Source of the DNA: Metarhizobium sp964253915
GTDB taxonomy: Bacteria; Pseudomonadota; Alphaproteobacteria; Rhizobiales; Rhizobiaceae
DNA length: 64,000 nt
Reading direction: 5' to 3'
NCBI RefSeq assembly: GCF_964253915.1
Contig: NZ_CAXUSG020000011.1
Span: forward strand, 147,962 to 211,961
Shown here: positions 9,101-17,097 of the stretch, in pieces
Position numbering within the stretch: position 1 is the first letter of the stretch
Layout of the letters: each line of letters begins with the position of its first letter
The notes under the pieces: generated by a model
Database searches by the model: none
Seen by the model: the letters and a program-made list of their open reading frames with translations, nothing else
Told to the model about the DNA's origin: nothing
Program-made: the position numbers and the translations under genes

Positions 9101-9857
9101 TGCGCATGTCACCAGCCGGGCGAAGGCGGGTAACATCTATGTCAACCGCAACATCATCGGCGCGATCGTCGGCGTGCAGCCGTTCGGCGGCCGGGGTCTT
9201 TCCGGAACCGGGCCCAAAGCCGGCGGGCCACTTTATATCGGCCGCCTCGTCCAGACGCCGCCGATCCCGCCGCAGCACAGCTCCACCTATGTGCATCCAG
9301 GCGTGCTCGATCTGGCGGAGTGGCTGCGCAAGCGCAACAACTACGAGTTGGCCGATCGTATCCGCGATCTCGGCGGCAACAGCGCGCTCGGCATGAACGT
9401 GGAGTTGGCCGGCCCCGTGGGCGAACGCAATCTCTATGCGCTGCATTCGCGCGGGAAAATCCTTCTTGTCCCCTCAACGGAGGACGGGCTGGTCGCGCAA
9501 CTCGGCAGCGTTCTGGCCACCGGCAATATCCCGGTCATCGATGCCGGTTCCGGCCTGAAGACGGCGATGGCAGGCTTGCCGGCAAGCCTGAAGGCACTCC
9601 TGTCGTGGTCGACCGACTGGGCGGCGGATGGCCCTTATGCAGGCGCCCTGATCGAAGGCGATGCGGAAACCGTTTTGGCGGCCACCCGGCGGATCGCCGG
9701 CCTGCCCGGACCGCTGGTCCTCACCCAGGCGGCATCCACGGCAGAGATTCGGGCCGGCGCCGATGCCTATTGCCTCAACTGGCTGCTGGAAGAGGTTTCC
9801 ACCTCGATCAACACCGCCGCCGCCGGCGGCAATGCCAGCCTGATGAGCATCGGATAA
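6165..9857 (+). CDS. putA: PutA, bifunctional proline dehydrogenase / P5C dehydrogenase
   Basis: This 1230-residue enzyme oxidises proline to pyrroline-5-carboxylate with FAD and then to glutamate with NAD. The FAD-barrel proline dehydrogenase part covers roughly residues 190-490 (EGPGISIKLSALHPRY, RLVKGAYWD). The aldehyde dehydrogenase part covers about 570-1030, with AETGGQNAMIV and catalytic C841 in AGQRCSALR. A C-terminal ALDH-superfamily-like tail follows. No N-terminal ribbon-helix-helix is present, so it does not repress its own gene, which fits the adjacent putR. The ATG at 6165 sits 5 nt after AAGGA; in-frame ATGs at 6159 and 6171 are alternatives. Confidence 0.96.
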   Translation: MEMAEPAINNEKNIFAAFAPPVRAQSALRQAITAAYRKPEQQAVNDLLAQASLPEDVAARTRETARNLIVALRAKHKGSGVEGLVHEYSLSSQEGVALMCLAEALLRIPDTATRDALIRDKIADGNWKSHIGEGRSLFVNAATWGLVVTGKLTSTVNDRSLSAALTRLIARCGEPVIRRGVDMAMRMMGEQFVTGETIEEALRRSRAMEQKGFRYSYDMLGEAATTAADAERYYKDYEAAIHAIGKASAGRGIYEGPGISIKLSALHPRYTRSQAERVMSELLPKVKALAAIAKSYNIGLNIDAEEADRLELSLDLLEALCFDPALANWDGIGFVVQAYGKRCPFVLDFVIDLARRSSRRIMVRLVKGAYWDAEIKRAQLDGLEDFPVFTRKVHTDVSYIACARKLLAATDAVFPQFATHNAQTLSAIYQLAGPDFRVGQYEFQCLHGMGEPLYEEVVGREKLDRPCRIYAPVGTHETLLAYLVRRLLENGANSSFVNRIADPLVSVDELVADPVAVVQAMASPGAKHDRISLPQDLYGKGRLNSAGLDLSNETVLAALSGELRESAAVEWQAEPMLADGSGDGDRRPVRNPADLSDVVGYVTEIHAEDVAKAARLALEAAPVWAAVSPRERGDCLDRAADLMQARMPALIGLAIREAGKSAANAIAEVREAIDFLRYYAEQARRTLGAGHKPLGPVVCISPWNFPLAIFTGQIAAALVAGNPVLAKPAEETPLIAAEAIRILHEAGIPAGAVQLVPGDGRVGAALVAAGETAAVMFTGSTEVARLIQAELSSRLSASGKPIPLIAETGGQNAMIVDSSALAEQVVADVIASAFDSAGQRCSALRVLCLQEDVADRTLTMLKGALAELRIGRTDTLNVDTGPVITTEARETIEAHIERMRSLGRKVEQVALPPEAERGTFVSPTIIELQSLSDLKREVFGPVLHVVRFKRDDLDRLIDDINATGYGLTFGLHTRLDETIAHVTSRAKAGNIYVNRNIIGAIVGVQPFGGRGLSGTGPKAGGPLYIGRLVQTPPIPPQHSSTYVHPGVLDLAEWLRKRNNYELADRIRDLGGNSALGMNVELAGPVGERNLYALHSRGKILLVPSTEDGLVAQLGSVLATGNIPVIDAGSGLKTAMAGLPASLKALLSWSTDWAADGPYAGALIEGDAETVLAATRRIAGLPGPLVLTQAASTAEIRAGADAYCLNWLLEEVSTSINTAAAGGNASLMSIG

Positions 9858-9880
9858 GGGGCGAGTGTGCTTTGCAGCGA

Positions 9881-9906
9881 TGCCGGCCGGCGTTGTTCGG
9901 CCGGCA
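9881..9906 (+). terminator. Hairpin after putA
   Basis: A 9-bp perfect stem (TGCCGGCCG/CGGCCGGCA) with an 8-nt loop starts 23 bases after the putA stop. There is only a weak T stretch after it. Confidence 0.45.
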
Positions 9907-9917
9907 GGTTGCGGAAA

Positions 9918-10128
9918 GCCCCTCATCCCCGCCTATCGGCGCTTCCGCCGCTTGCTGCGGGGTTATCGCAGATGATTGAGGGGCTGCAGGATGCGGGATG
10001 CCACACGGTAAAACCTGTCCGCTTGCCCCCCTCATCCGACCCTTCGGGCCCCCTTCTCCCCGCGGGGGAGAAGGGAAAGTCGACGTCAGGCCAAAAGCGA
10101 TGGTCCTGACGCATGTGGGGTGAGGGGC
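9918..10128. repeat. Rhizobial-type intergenic mosaic repeat, copy A
   Basis: Most of the 337-bp gap between putA and the amidase gene is a composite repeat bounded by inverted ends (GCCCCTCATCCCC at left, GGGGTGAGGGGC at right). Its right half contains the CCCTCATCCGACCCTTCGGG motif, the palindrome CTTCTCCCCGCGGGGGAGAAG (10054-10074) and GCCAAAAGCGATGGTCCTG. The same blocks recur in the same order at 60864-60947. Such elements are common between genes in Rhizobiaceae (RIME-like); no coding function is evident. Confidence 0.75.
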
Positions 10129-10194
10129 AGACGCGACTGACCTCGCTTAAAGCGGCTTTACCGTGCAGTCCGCATGGAAGCCTCTAGCAATATT

Positions 10195-12201
10195 CTATGC
10201 CTCGGCACCCTGCGTTTCGACAAAAGCCGCTTGGCCATCACCGGCAACAGCAATGACGATGTGGCCCCAAGGGGCGCTCCATTCACTGTGGCAATAGTGA
10301 TTGACTGCAACCGAATGTTCGGCGCGGAAGCGGCCGTTATCGACAACGGCTTCGATCGGCACACCATCCACCGTCAACACAAGCGCAGGTGATGTCGTCT
10401 CACCGCTGATCACCAGCTTTTCACGCTCGGCGCTGTCGGCCTCGACCGAAACCGCCAGTGTCAGTTTGCCTGACGCAGCGCCCGGCTGAGAAGAGCGGGC
10501 GGCGGTCTCCAGCGTGCCGGCCGTCCGCAGCGGCGGCTGCCGGTAGGTGCCGGTTGCCTCGAAGGCGGCAGCGATGCCGAGCAGCTTCTCATCGTCCCAG
10601 GCGCGGCCGGCGAAGGTCAGGCCGGCGGGCATGTGCGTGTCGGCCATGATCCCCATCGGCACGGTCACGGTCGGAATGCCGAGATGCCGGATGGCCAGGT
10701 TGCCGTTGGCGACCCAGACGCCGTTGCGCCAGGCCAAGGCCGCGGAATCGGCATTGACATCGGCATCCGCCGGGCCGACATCCGCCGCTGCCGGGAAGAT
10801 GACAGCGTCGAGCCCGAGGCGATCCATCCATGCTTCCAGATCGACACGGCGGGTTTCCTCCAGTCCGCGAAGACCTTCCTCCAGATGCGGGATCTGGCGG
10901 AGATCGGTGACGGGATGGGCGCGGGCATGGGCCGGGTATTCGGTGATCCGGTCGTTGAAACCAAAATATCGGTCCGGCAGGCTGCCCTTGGGCGCCGGAA
11001 AGATCTTGTCGCCATCGACATCCGCCAACCGAGACAGTTTCGGATCGCCGTTCGCATCGAGAAAATCGTCCCAGGACCAGACTGACAGGTCGAAAATCTC
11101 TGACGTCAGGAAGTCGGGGCTGATGAGACCGCGGGTCGCAATCGTCGGGCAACCGGGGCGGTCGCCCTCATAATTGCTGACGGCCGGAAAATCGACGGTG
11201 ATCACCTCGGCACCGGCTGCTTCCAGCGCTTGGCGCACCGCTTCCCACAAGGCGATAATCGAGGCGCGGGTCTCGATCTTCTGGCCGGTCGGGCCGCCGA
11301 CGCCGGGCTTTTCCGCCGTTCCGGCGTCTGGATCGGCATTGATATACATCGCCGGCACGCCAAAACGTTTGCCGGCCAGCGTCGCTGTTTTGGCGAGCGC
11401 CGGGTAGGAGGCGGGACGTGTCTCCGAGGTTTTGGGAATGGAGATCCACGGCTGGCTGCGCCAGAGATCACCGCGCGTTTCCGGATCGTCGGCAACGATG
11501 GTATCGAGGATTTCCAGCATGTCGGCCATCGTGCGCGTGTGTGGCACGACGACATCCATGGTCGGCACCAGCGGCCAGTTGCCGCGCACCGAAATGACGC
11601 CGCGGCTCGGCGTGTAGGCGCAAAGCCCGTTGTTGGCCGCCGGCGCACGGCCGCTGGACCAGGTTTCTTCGCCAAGCCCGAAGGCCGCAAAGCTCGCGGC
11701 CGTCGCGGTGCCCGATCCGTTGGAGGATCCGGAGGCGAAGGCTGCCGTCAGATAATCGGCGTTATAGGGCGATTCAGCCCGGCCGTAGACGCCGCGCTGC
11801 ATGCCGCCATTGGCCATCGGCGGCATGTTGGTCAAACCCACCAGCACCGCGCCTGCCGCCCGCAGTCGCGCGATGGCGAAGGCATCGTCGGTCGCAACCA
11901 GATCGGCAAAGGCGGGAGAGCCGGAGGCGACGGTCAAGCCGCGCACCTTGTAGCTGTTCTTGGCGGTATAGGGGATGCCGTCGAGAGGTCCGAGGCTTTC
12001 GCCACGTTGGCGCCTGAGGTCCGAGGCGTGTGCTTCTTCGAACATCGCCGGATTGAGGATCGGCACGGCATTCAGGGTGATCCCGTGCCGGTCGAAATAG
12101 GCGATGCGGCCGAGATAGGCGGCGACGAGGGCGACGCTGCTCGTCTCGCCGGTTTCCAGAGCTTGGCGCAGGTCGCTGATCGTTGCTTCGACGATTTTCA
12201 C
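10195..12201 (-). CDS. Amidase-signature family hydrolase with C-terminal extension
   Basis: This 668-residue amidase-signature enzyme hydrolyses a C-N amide bond through a Ser-cisSer-Lys triad. K81 (YTAKNS), the cis-Ser in ASGSSNGSG (about S159) and the nucleophile region WSSGRAPA (S183) fit the family spacing. About 120 residues follow the catalytic domain and look like a small beta-sandwich; they are unusual for the family. Translation starts at a GTG (12201) with GGGAG upstream, overlapping the stop of the agmatine-deiminase-like gene as GTGA, so the two are translationally coupled. The substrate is unknown. The pairing suggests the amidase may act on a product or analogue of guanidino/amide compounds. 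Confidence 0.88.
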   Translation of the reverse strand: MKIVEATISDLRQALETGETSSVALVAAYLGRIAYFDRHGITLNAVPILNPAMFEEAHASDLRRQRGESLGPLDGIPYTAKNSYKVRGLTVASGSPAFADLVATDDAFAIARLRAAGAVLVGLTNMPPMANGGMQRGVYGRAESPYNADYLTAAFASGSSNGSGTATAASFAAFGLGEETWSSGRAPAANNGLCAYTPSRGVISVRGNWPLVPTMDVVVPHTRTMADMLEILDTIVADDPETRGDLWRSQPWISIPKTSETRPASYPALAKTATLAGKRFGVPAMYINADPDAGTAEKPGVGGPTGQKIETRASIIALWEAVRQALEAAGAEVITVDFPAVSNYEGDRPGCPTIATRGLISPDFLTSEIFDLSVWSWDDFLDANGDPKLSRLADVDGDKIFPAPKGSLPDRYFGFNDRITEYPAHARAHPVTDLRQIPHLEEGLRGLEETRRVDLEAWMDRLGLDAVIFPAAADVGPADADVNADSAALAWRNGVWVANGNLAIRHLGIPTVTVPMGIMADTHMPAGLTFAGRAWDDEKLLGIAAAFEATGTYRQPPLRTAGTLETAARSSQPGAASGKLTLAVSVEADSAEREKLVISGETTSPALVLTVDGVPIEAVVDNGRFRAEHSVAVNHYCHSEWSAPWGHIVIAVAGDGQAAFVETQGAEA

Positions 12202-13232
12202 TTTGCGGCTCCCGCTTTCGGCTGCTGTTGCGTGATGCAGTGGACGCCGCCGCCGCGGGCAAAAAGCTCGCGGGCATCGACCGAAACCACGCGGCGTCCC
12301 GGATAGGCTTCCGCGAGCAGGTCGCGGGCGCGGGCATCGGCTTTCTCCTCGCCGAAACTGCAGGCGATGACGCCGTCATTGACGACGAGATGGTTGATGT
12401 AGCTCCAGTCGACGAAGCCGTGGGCGTCGGAAAGCGTTTCCGGCGCCGGCAGGTCGATAATGTCGAACGTCCGGCCCTTGGCATCGGTAGCACCAGCCAG
12501 CAACGCCCGGATCTCCCGCATCACGGCGTGATCGGGATGGGTGGGGTCTTGCTGGTCGTGCAGCAGGATTTTTCCGGGCGCGGGCATCGTCGCGACGATA
12601 TCGACATGGCCGCGGGTGCCGAATTCCTCATAGTCGCGGGTCAGGCCGCGCGGCAGCCAGATCGCCTTGGAGATGCCGAGCGTGCGGGCGAGTTCTGCTT
12701 CGACGCGTTCCTTGTCGGCCTGCGGATTGCGGCCGGGATCGAGCTGTACGGTCTCGGTCACCAGAACCGTGCCTTCACCATCGACATGGATACCGCCGCC
12801 TTCGTTGACCAGCAGCGAGGAGACGACGGGCACGTCGATCAATCCGGCGATGAAGCGGGCAAGGCCGCGGTCGTTTGCGGCATTCGTCCAGGTGTTGCCG
12901 CCCCAGCCGTTGAAGATCCAGTCCACGGCGGCAAGCGAGCCGTCTTCGGCGGTCACGAAGGTCGGGCCGGAATCGCGCATCCAGAAATCGTCGATGACGC
13001 GTTCGACAATCTCGATCTCCGTTCCCAGCATGCGGCGGGCACGGGCAATTTCGGAAGGATCGACGATCATCGTCACCGGCTGGAAGGCGGCGACCGCATG
13101 GGCGACGGCCGACCAGGCCGCATAACCGGCCTCACGCTCGGCAGCATTGTCGCCCAGGGTCTGGTTTTCCCGGGGAAAAGCCATCCAGACGCGGTCCTGA
13201 GGCGCGGTTTCTGCCGGCATTGTCCACGTCAT
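12198..13232 (-). CDS. Agmatine deiminase / peptidyl-arginine deiminase family (PPAD-type) enzyme
   Basis: The product is a 344-residue guanidino-modifying enzyme of the PPAD family, whose best-known member converts agmatine to N-carbamoylputrescine plus ammonia. The family landmarks FWMRDSGPTF, NGWGGN, LVNEGGGIHVDGEGT and the C-terminal catalytic Cys in GGGVHCITQQQP (about C332) are present. It is the first gene of a two-gene operon with the amidase, overlapping by 4 nt. Agmatine is the likely substrate, but closely related guanidino compounds cannot be excluded. Confidence 0.9.
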   Translation of the reverse strand: MTWTMPAETAPQDRVWMAFPRENQTLGDNAAEREAGYAAWSAVAHAVAAFQPVTMIVDPSEIARARRMLGTEIEIVERVIDDFWMRDSGPTFVTAEDGSLAAVDWIFNGWGGNTWTNAANDRGLARFIAGLIDVPVVSSLLVNEGGGIHVDGEGTVLVTETVQLDPGRNPQADKERVEAELARTLGISKAIWLPRGLTRDYEEFGTRGHVDIVATMPAPGKILLHDQQDPTHPDHAVMREIRALLAGATDAKGRTFDIIDLPAPETLSDAHGFVDWSYINHLVVNDGVIACSFGEEKADARARDLLAEAYPGRRVVSVDARELFARGGGVHCITQQQPKAGAAK

Positions 13233-13422
13233 GTCTTCTCTCCCGATCCCTGTGCCTTCACTCGGCTTTTCACTGCACGAATCCCGCAGGTTTCATGCTT
13301 CTAGGAATTTGATCAAATTTCCATATCCGGATATTGTCAAGGCTCGGCCGGGTGCGGAGGTCGATTTTGTCGCCGTCGATCTGCCGCTGGGAGGCTGTCG
13401 ATCACTCGATAAGTAGGCGGCA

Positions 13423-13791
13423 TCACTTCCGCAACGCCCGCTCCATGGCGATGATCAGGCTCTCGAAATCGACGGGTTTGCCGAGGAAGGCCAAGGCCCC
13501 GCCGTCCAAGGCCTGCCTGCGTGTTCGCTCGTCATGATAGGAGGTCATGAAGATGATCGGTGGCCTTGTGGCGTCGGTGTTGAGGATTGCCTGCAGTTCC
13601 AGCCCGGTCAGCCCCGGCATCTTGACGTCGAGAAGTATGCAGTCGATCTGCTGGCGGTCCGTTGCGGCCAAAAAATCTTCCGCCGTCTCGAACAGCCGGC
13701 TTCGATAGCCGCAGGACTGGATCATGTCGTCCAGCGCCTCACGGATGGCGTGGTCGTCGTCGACGATGGCGATAAGGGGAGGCTGGGGCAC
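13423..13791 (-). CDS. Single-domain response regulator (receiver only)
   Basis: This 122-residue protein is only a CheY-like receiver. The acidic pocket is DDD at 11-13, the phosphoacceptor is D55 (ILLDVKMPG), and the switch residues are T/S in FMTSY and K in LGKPVDF. It has no output domain, so it probably relays phosphate or competes for the kinase encoded two genes upstream. The start is a GTG with a weak ribosome site. It is transcribed in the same direction as the FixJ-like regulator and kinase, 88 bp downstream. Confidence 0.88.
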   Translation of the reverse strand: MPQPPLIAIVDDDHAIREALDDMIQSCGYRSRLFETAEDFLAATDRQQIDCILLDVKMPGLTGLELQAILNTDATRPPIIFMTSYHDERTRRQALDGGALAFLGKPVDFESLIIAMERALRK

Positions 13792-13879
13792 GGACGTATT
13801 CTCTTGGCAATGGCTTGATCGTTTCGTTATGCGCCCGTCCGCGGCGCGAAAACATCATACTAGAGTGTAGGTCGCGGTT

Positions 13880-14509
13880 TTACGCGTCGAGGATCTCGGC
13901 CTTGCGCACCAGATCGGCCACGGACCGGGCCTCCATCTTGCGCATGACATTGCCGCGATGGAGTTTGACGGTGATTTCGCTGATGCCAAGGTTGAAGGCG
14001 ATCTGCTTGTTCATCAGGCCGGCGACGACAGCGGTCATCACTTCGCGTTCGCGTGGCGTCAGGCTGCCGGCAAGCTTGACGACGGCGTCATGGGCGGCGT
14101 TCTCCTGCCGCCGCTGCGCGTCCTTGTCGAGCGCGATCGTCACCGCATCCAGAATGTCCTGGTCGCGGAAAGGTTTGGTCAGGAAATCGACGGCGCCGGC
14201 CTTCATCGCCCTGACGGACATCGGAATGTCGCCAAACCCGGTCATGAAGATGATTGGCATCCGGCTGCCGGCCTGCTCCAGCTGGCCCTGAAAGTCCAGG
14301 CCGCTCAGCCCGGGCAACCGGACGTCGAGCAGAATGCAGCCGGCGCGGTTGGTATCCGCACTGTCCAGAAAACTCCGCGTGTCCGCAAAGGCGCTGGTGG
14401 CGATCTTCATCGACAGGAAAAGATCGACCAGCGCCTCGCGGATCGAGGGGTCGTCGTCGATGACGTAGACGATGGGTTCCGATGGATTGGTTGCAGGCTG
14501 CTTGGCCAT
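13880..14509 (-). CDS. FixJ/NarL-type response regulator
   Basis: This 209-residue response regulator has a receiver (D62 in ILLDVRLPG, K in LTKPFRD) and a C-terminal LuxR-type helix-turn-helix (LTPREREVMTAVVAGLMNKQ onward, about residues 145-195). It follows the histidine kinase gene by only 6 bp, so the two form a cognate pair. The receiver-HTH arrangement is that of FixJ, but nothing here shows nitrogen-fixation control, so no symbol is given. GAGG precedes the ATG. Confidence 0.92.
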   Translation of the reverse strand: MAKQPATNPSEPIVYVIDDDPSIREALVDLFLSMKIATSAFADTRSFLDSADTNRAGCILLDVRLPGLSGLDFQGQLEQAGSRMPIIFMTGFGDIPMSVRAMKAGAVDFLTKPFRDQDILDAVTIALDKDAQRRQENAAHDAVVKLAGSLTPREREVMTAVVAGLMNKQIAFNLGISEITVKLHRGNVMRKMEARSVADLVRKAEILDA

Positions 14510-14515
14510 GTTTCC

Positions 14516-16096
14516 TCAAATCTCCCCGCCGGCAGGAATGACGATATCGAAAACCGCACCGCCATCGGCATGATTGCGCGCCAGAAGCTCGCCGCCCCGG
14601 GCTTCGAGGATACTCCGGCAGATCGACAGGCCCATGCCCATGCCGTCCGGCTTGGTGGTGAAAAACGGCGCGAAAAGCCGCGCCATGACGTCCGGCGGTA
14701 TGCCCGGGCCGAAGTCCCGCACGGAGACGCAGATGAAACTGTCGTCCTGCCGCCGGGTTTCGATCACCAGGTTTCGCCTGGTGGTCCCCGGCAAAGTCAT
14801 GGCCTGGATCGCATTGGTGATCAGGTTGATCAGCACCTGCTGCAACTCGATGCGCACGGCGCTGATCGTTCGCGCTGCCCGGCCGTAGATGACGTCGACG
14901 GCAATGCCTTCCCGGTTGAGATCGTGTTCCATGAGGGCCTGGGTCTCCCGGATCAGTTCGGCAAGATCGACCTTTTCGGCGGTGCGAAGTTCGTGGGAAA
15001 GCATCGAGCGCGTGTTGTGGATGATGTCGCTGGCGCGCTTGCTGTCGCGGATCATCCGTTCGGCCGAACGGGCGACCGCGGCGAGATCCGGCGGGTCGCG
15101 GTTGATCCAGCGCAGCATCGTCTGGGCGTTGACGACGAGGGCGCCGAGCGGCTGGTTCAGTTCGTGCGCCAGCGAGGCAGACAGCGCGCCGACCGTTGCG
15201 GCGCGGGCGGCCCGGGTCAGTTCGGCCTGTGCTTCGAGAAGCGCCTTCTGGGTCTGCTCGCGTTCGGTGATGTCGAACATGCCGACGACGACACGGTCGA
15301 ACAGTTCGGGGTCGGCCGGCAGGCGCAGGCTCATCAGCACCAGTTTTGTCTGTCCGTCGGCGGCGATCAGATTGCCCTTGCCTTCGAAGGAGGGTTGCTG
15401 GTCGAAGATCGCCTGCATCAGGTCCAGAAAAGTCGCATCGTCGGGTGCCAGGTATTGGCGGGTCGAATGCGAGGCGCTGTCCTCGCCGACGTTTCCCAGA
15501 AGCTCCCGCGCGGCGTGATTGGAGGCAACGGTTCGCGTCAGGGCGATGCAATCGGCGATGGCATCGGGATGTTCCTGGACGTAGCCGGCAAGGCTGCTGA
15601 CGCCCGAAGCCTTCAGCGACATCAGGAAGGCCCGCACCCGGGAATAATCCCGTTCCCAAAGTGCCACGCGGCTTTGCTCGAAGATCGAGCGATATCGCAG
15701 CTCGCTATCGCGGAGCGCTGTATTCGATGCCAGCAGGGCGCTGCGGGAACGGCTGTCGCGTAGCAGCAGCGCGCCGGTGATGAAAAGTGCCGCAAGCGAG
15801 ACGGCAAGGCGCAGAACGGCGGGAAGGTCTGGCGCCAGCCCATGGGTCGCCAGGTAGGAGACCGTGGTGAGCAGCGCGAGAACCATGGTGGCGACCACGA
15901 TCCCCTGTCTGGTCAGCATGTTGGCTGCCAAAAGCAGGACGATGACATAGAGAACCGCAATCGCGCTTTCTATCGACGTGAAGGTGTCGACCCAGAAAAC
16001 GGCAACGGCCAGCAACAGCGCGGCAAACCCGACAGCCACGTCATGGCCGAGGGTCGGGGAGCCGTGTGCCTCCCTGGTCAAACGAAACGTAGTCAT
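14516..16096 (-). CDS. PAS-domain sensor histidine kinase, membrane-bound
   Basis: This 526-residue kinase has about four predicted membrane helices in residues 18-112, a PAS-like region from about 130 to 278 (closing FDITEREQTQ), a dimerisation/phosphoacceptor helix with H311 (SLAHELNQPLG), and a HATPase domain (LINLITNAIQAM, DFGPGIPPDV, GMGLSICRS). The ATG at 16096 has GGAGA upstream; the frame extends 11 residues further without a ribosome site. It should phosphorylate the neighbouring FixJ-like regulator. The signal is unknown, and the architecture resembles FixL-type redox or oxygen kinases without visible haem evidence. Confidence 0.92.
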   Translation of the reverse strand: MTTFRLTREAHGSPTLGHDVAVGFAALLLAVAVFWVDTFTSIESAIAVLYVIVLLLAANMLTRQGIVVATMVLALLTTVSYLATHGLAPDLPAVLRLAVSLAALFITGALLLRDSRSRSALLASNTALRDSELRYRSIFEQSRVALWERDYSRVRAFLMSLKASGVSSLAGYVQEHPDAIADCIALTRTVASNHAARELLGNVGEDSASHSTRQYLAPDDATFLDLMQAIFDQQPSFEGKGNLIAADGQTKLVLMSLRLPADPELFDRVVVGMFDITEREQTQKALLEAQAELTRAARAATVGALSASLAHELNQPLGALVVNAQTMLRWINRDPPDLAAVARSAERMIRDSKRASDIIHNTRSMLSHELRTAEKVDLAELIRETQALMEHDLNREGIAVDVIYGRAARTISAVRIELQQVLINLITNAIQAMTLPGTTRRNLVIETRRQDDSFICVSVRDFGPGIPPDVMARLFAPFFTTKPDGMGMGLSICRSILEARGGELLARNHADGGAVFDIVIPAGGEI

Positions 16097-16510
16097 CAAG
16101 GGTCTCCACAGAGCTTGCCGCCCTTGCATTTTTTGTGATGCGCGCAGGGTAATCCATACGCTGATGCTTCCAACCTATACAAAGGTTTAAGTGGATAGCC
16201 ATCGTCCGGTGCGACGCAGGCCAGGTCTCCTGACGCGCGACAGGGAAGCGGCTGTGGTTTTTTGGTGACTCCGCCGCCGAAAAAGCGACCGTCCTCCAGG
16301 CGGGCAGTTGCCGTCACTTGCGCCTGCCCTCCGATAGGCTGCCAACAAAATCAACAACTAAAGATGAGAAAAACATACCAGTTTCTGGCTCGTGCCGTGT
16401 GCACGGCTGGAGGCTGGATATTGCCTAGCAAATTCAATGCGTTTATTCCGATGACATCATGGAAACGGGGATGGGTGCATGCAGCGCGCATCTGGCAACG
16501 GCAGTCGGGA
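16097..16510. other. Divergent intergenic region between histidine kinase and sigma-factor genes
   Basis: This 414-bp stretch has no convincing gene; an open frame continuous with the sigma factor runs through it without similarity. It is AT-richer around 16330-16385 and 16430-16460, where the promoter of the iron sigma-factor operon is likely. I did not find a clear Fur or RirA-type operator by eye. Confidence 0.4.
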
Positions 16511-17026
16511 ATGACCACGGACGCGGATATCCGGCACGGACTCTATATCGCGCATCGCTCGGCGCTGATCGATTATGCCGCGCGCATTCTCGGTTCGCGC
16601 GAGGCGGCGGAGGATATCGTGCAGGATGCCTATCTGCGTTTTGCACCAAACCGCACGAGTGGCGATTCGGCACGACAGGCGCTTGCCTATCTTTACCGCA
16701 TCGTTCGCAATCTCGCCTTCGATGTCCTCAAGCGCCGCAAGATCGAGGTCCGCGAGCAGGCCGGCGATCCGCCTTTCTGGACCGTGCCGCAAACCATCGA
16801 GACGCCGGAGCAGACCCTGATCCTGAACGACGAGGTTCGTATTGCCGCCGATGTGCTGGCCTCCCTGCCGCGAGACGTGCAGATCGCCGTTGAGATGCAT
16901 CGTTTCGGCGGGCAGACGCTGGAAGAGGTCGCGGCGCATCTCGGCATCTCGGTTGCCACCGCCCATCGCCACGTCCGTTCGGCCATGGTCAAGATCGCGA
17001 TGGCCATCGGCACGGTGAATTCCTGA
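16511..17026 (+). CDS. FecI-type extracytoplasmic-function sigma factor
   Basis: This 171-residue ECF sigma factor has region 2 (ALIDYAARILGSREAAEDIV, DAYLRF, RNLAFDVLKRR) and region 4 (LEEVAAHLGISVATAHRHV). It begins the operon-like series sigma factor, FecR-like anti-sigma, STN TonB receptor, the layout of ferric-siderophore cell-surface signalling. The ATG at 16511 gives the usual family length; the frame is open for 83 more codons upstream and has another ATG at 16451, but no similarity there. It is expected to drive transcription of the downstream receptor gene when the outer-membrane receptor is loaded. Confidence 0.88.
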   Translation: MTTDADIRHGLYIAHRSALIDYAARILGSREAAEDIVQDAYLRFAPNRTSGDSARQALAYLYRIVRNLAFDVLKRRKIEVREQAGDPPFWTVPQTIETPEQTLILNDEVRIAADVLASLPRDVQIAVEMHRFGGQTLEEVAAHLGISVATAHRHVRSAMVKIAMAIGTVNS

Positions 17027-17097
17027 AAAAAGCGGGCACGCTTGAAAAAAAGAGTACATCGATCGTCTCTACGAAGAAGGGAAGAATTCGGTTAGAA

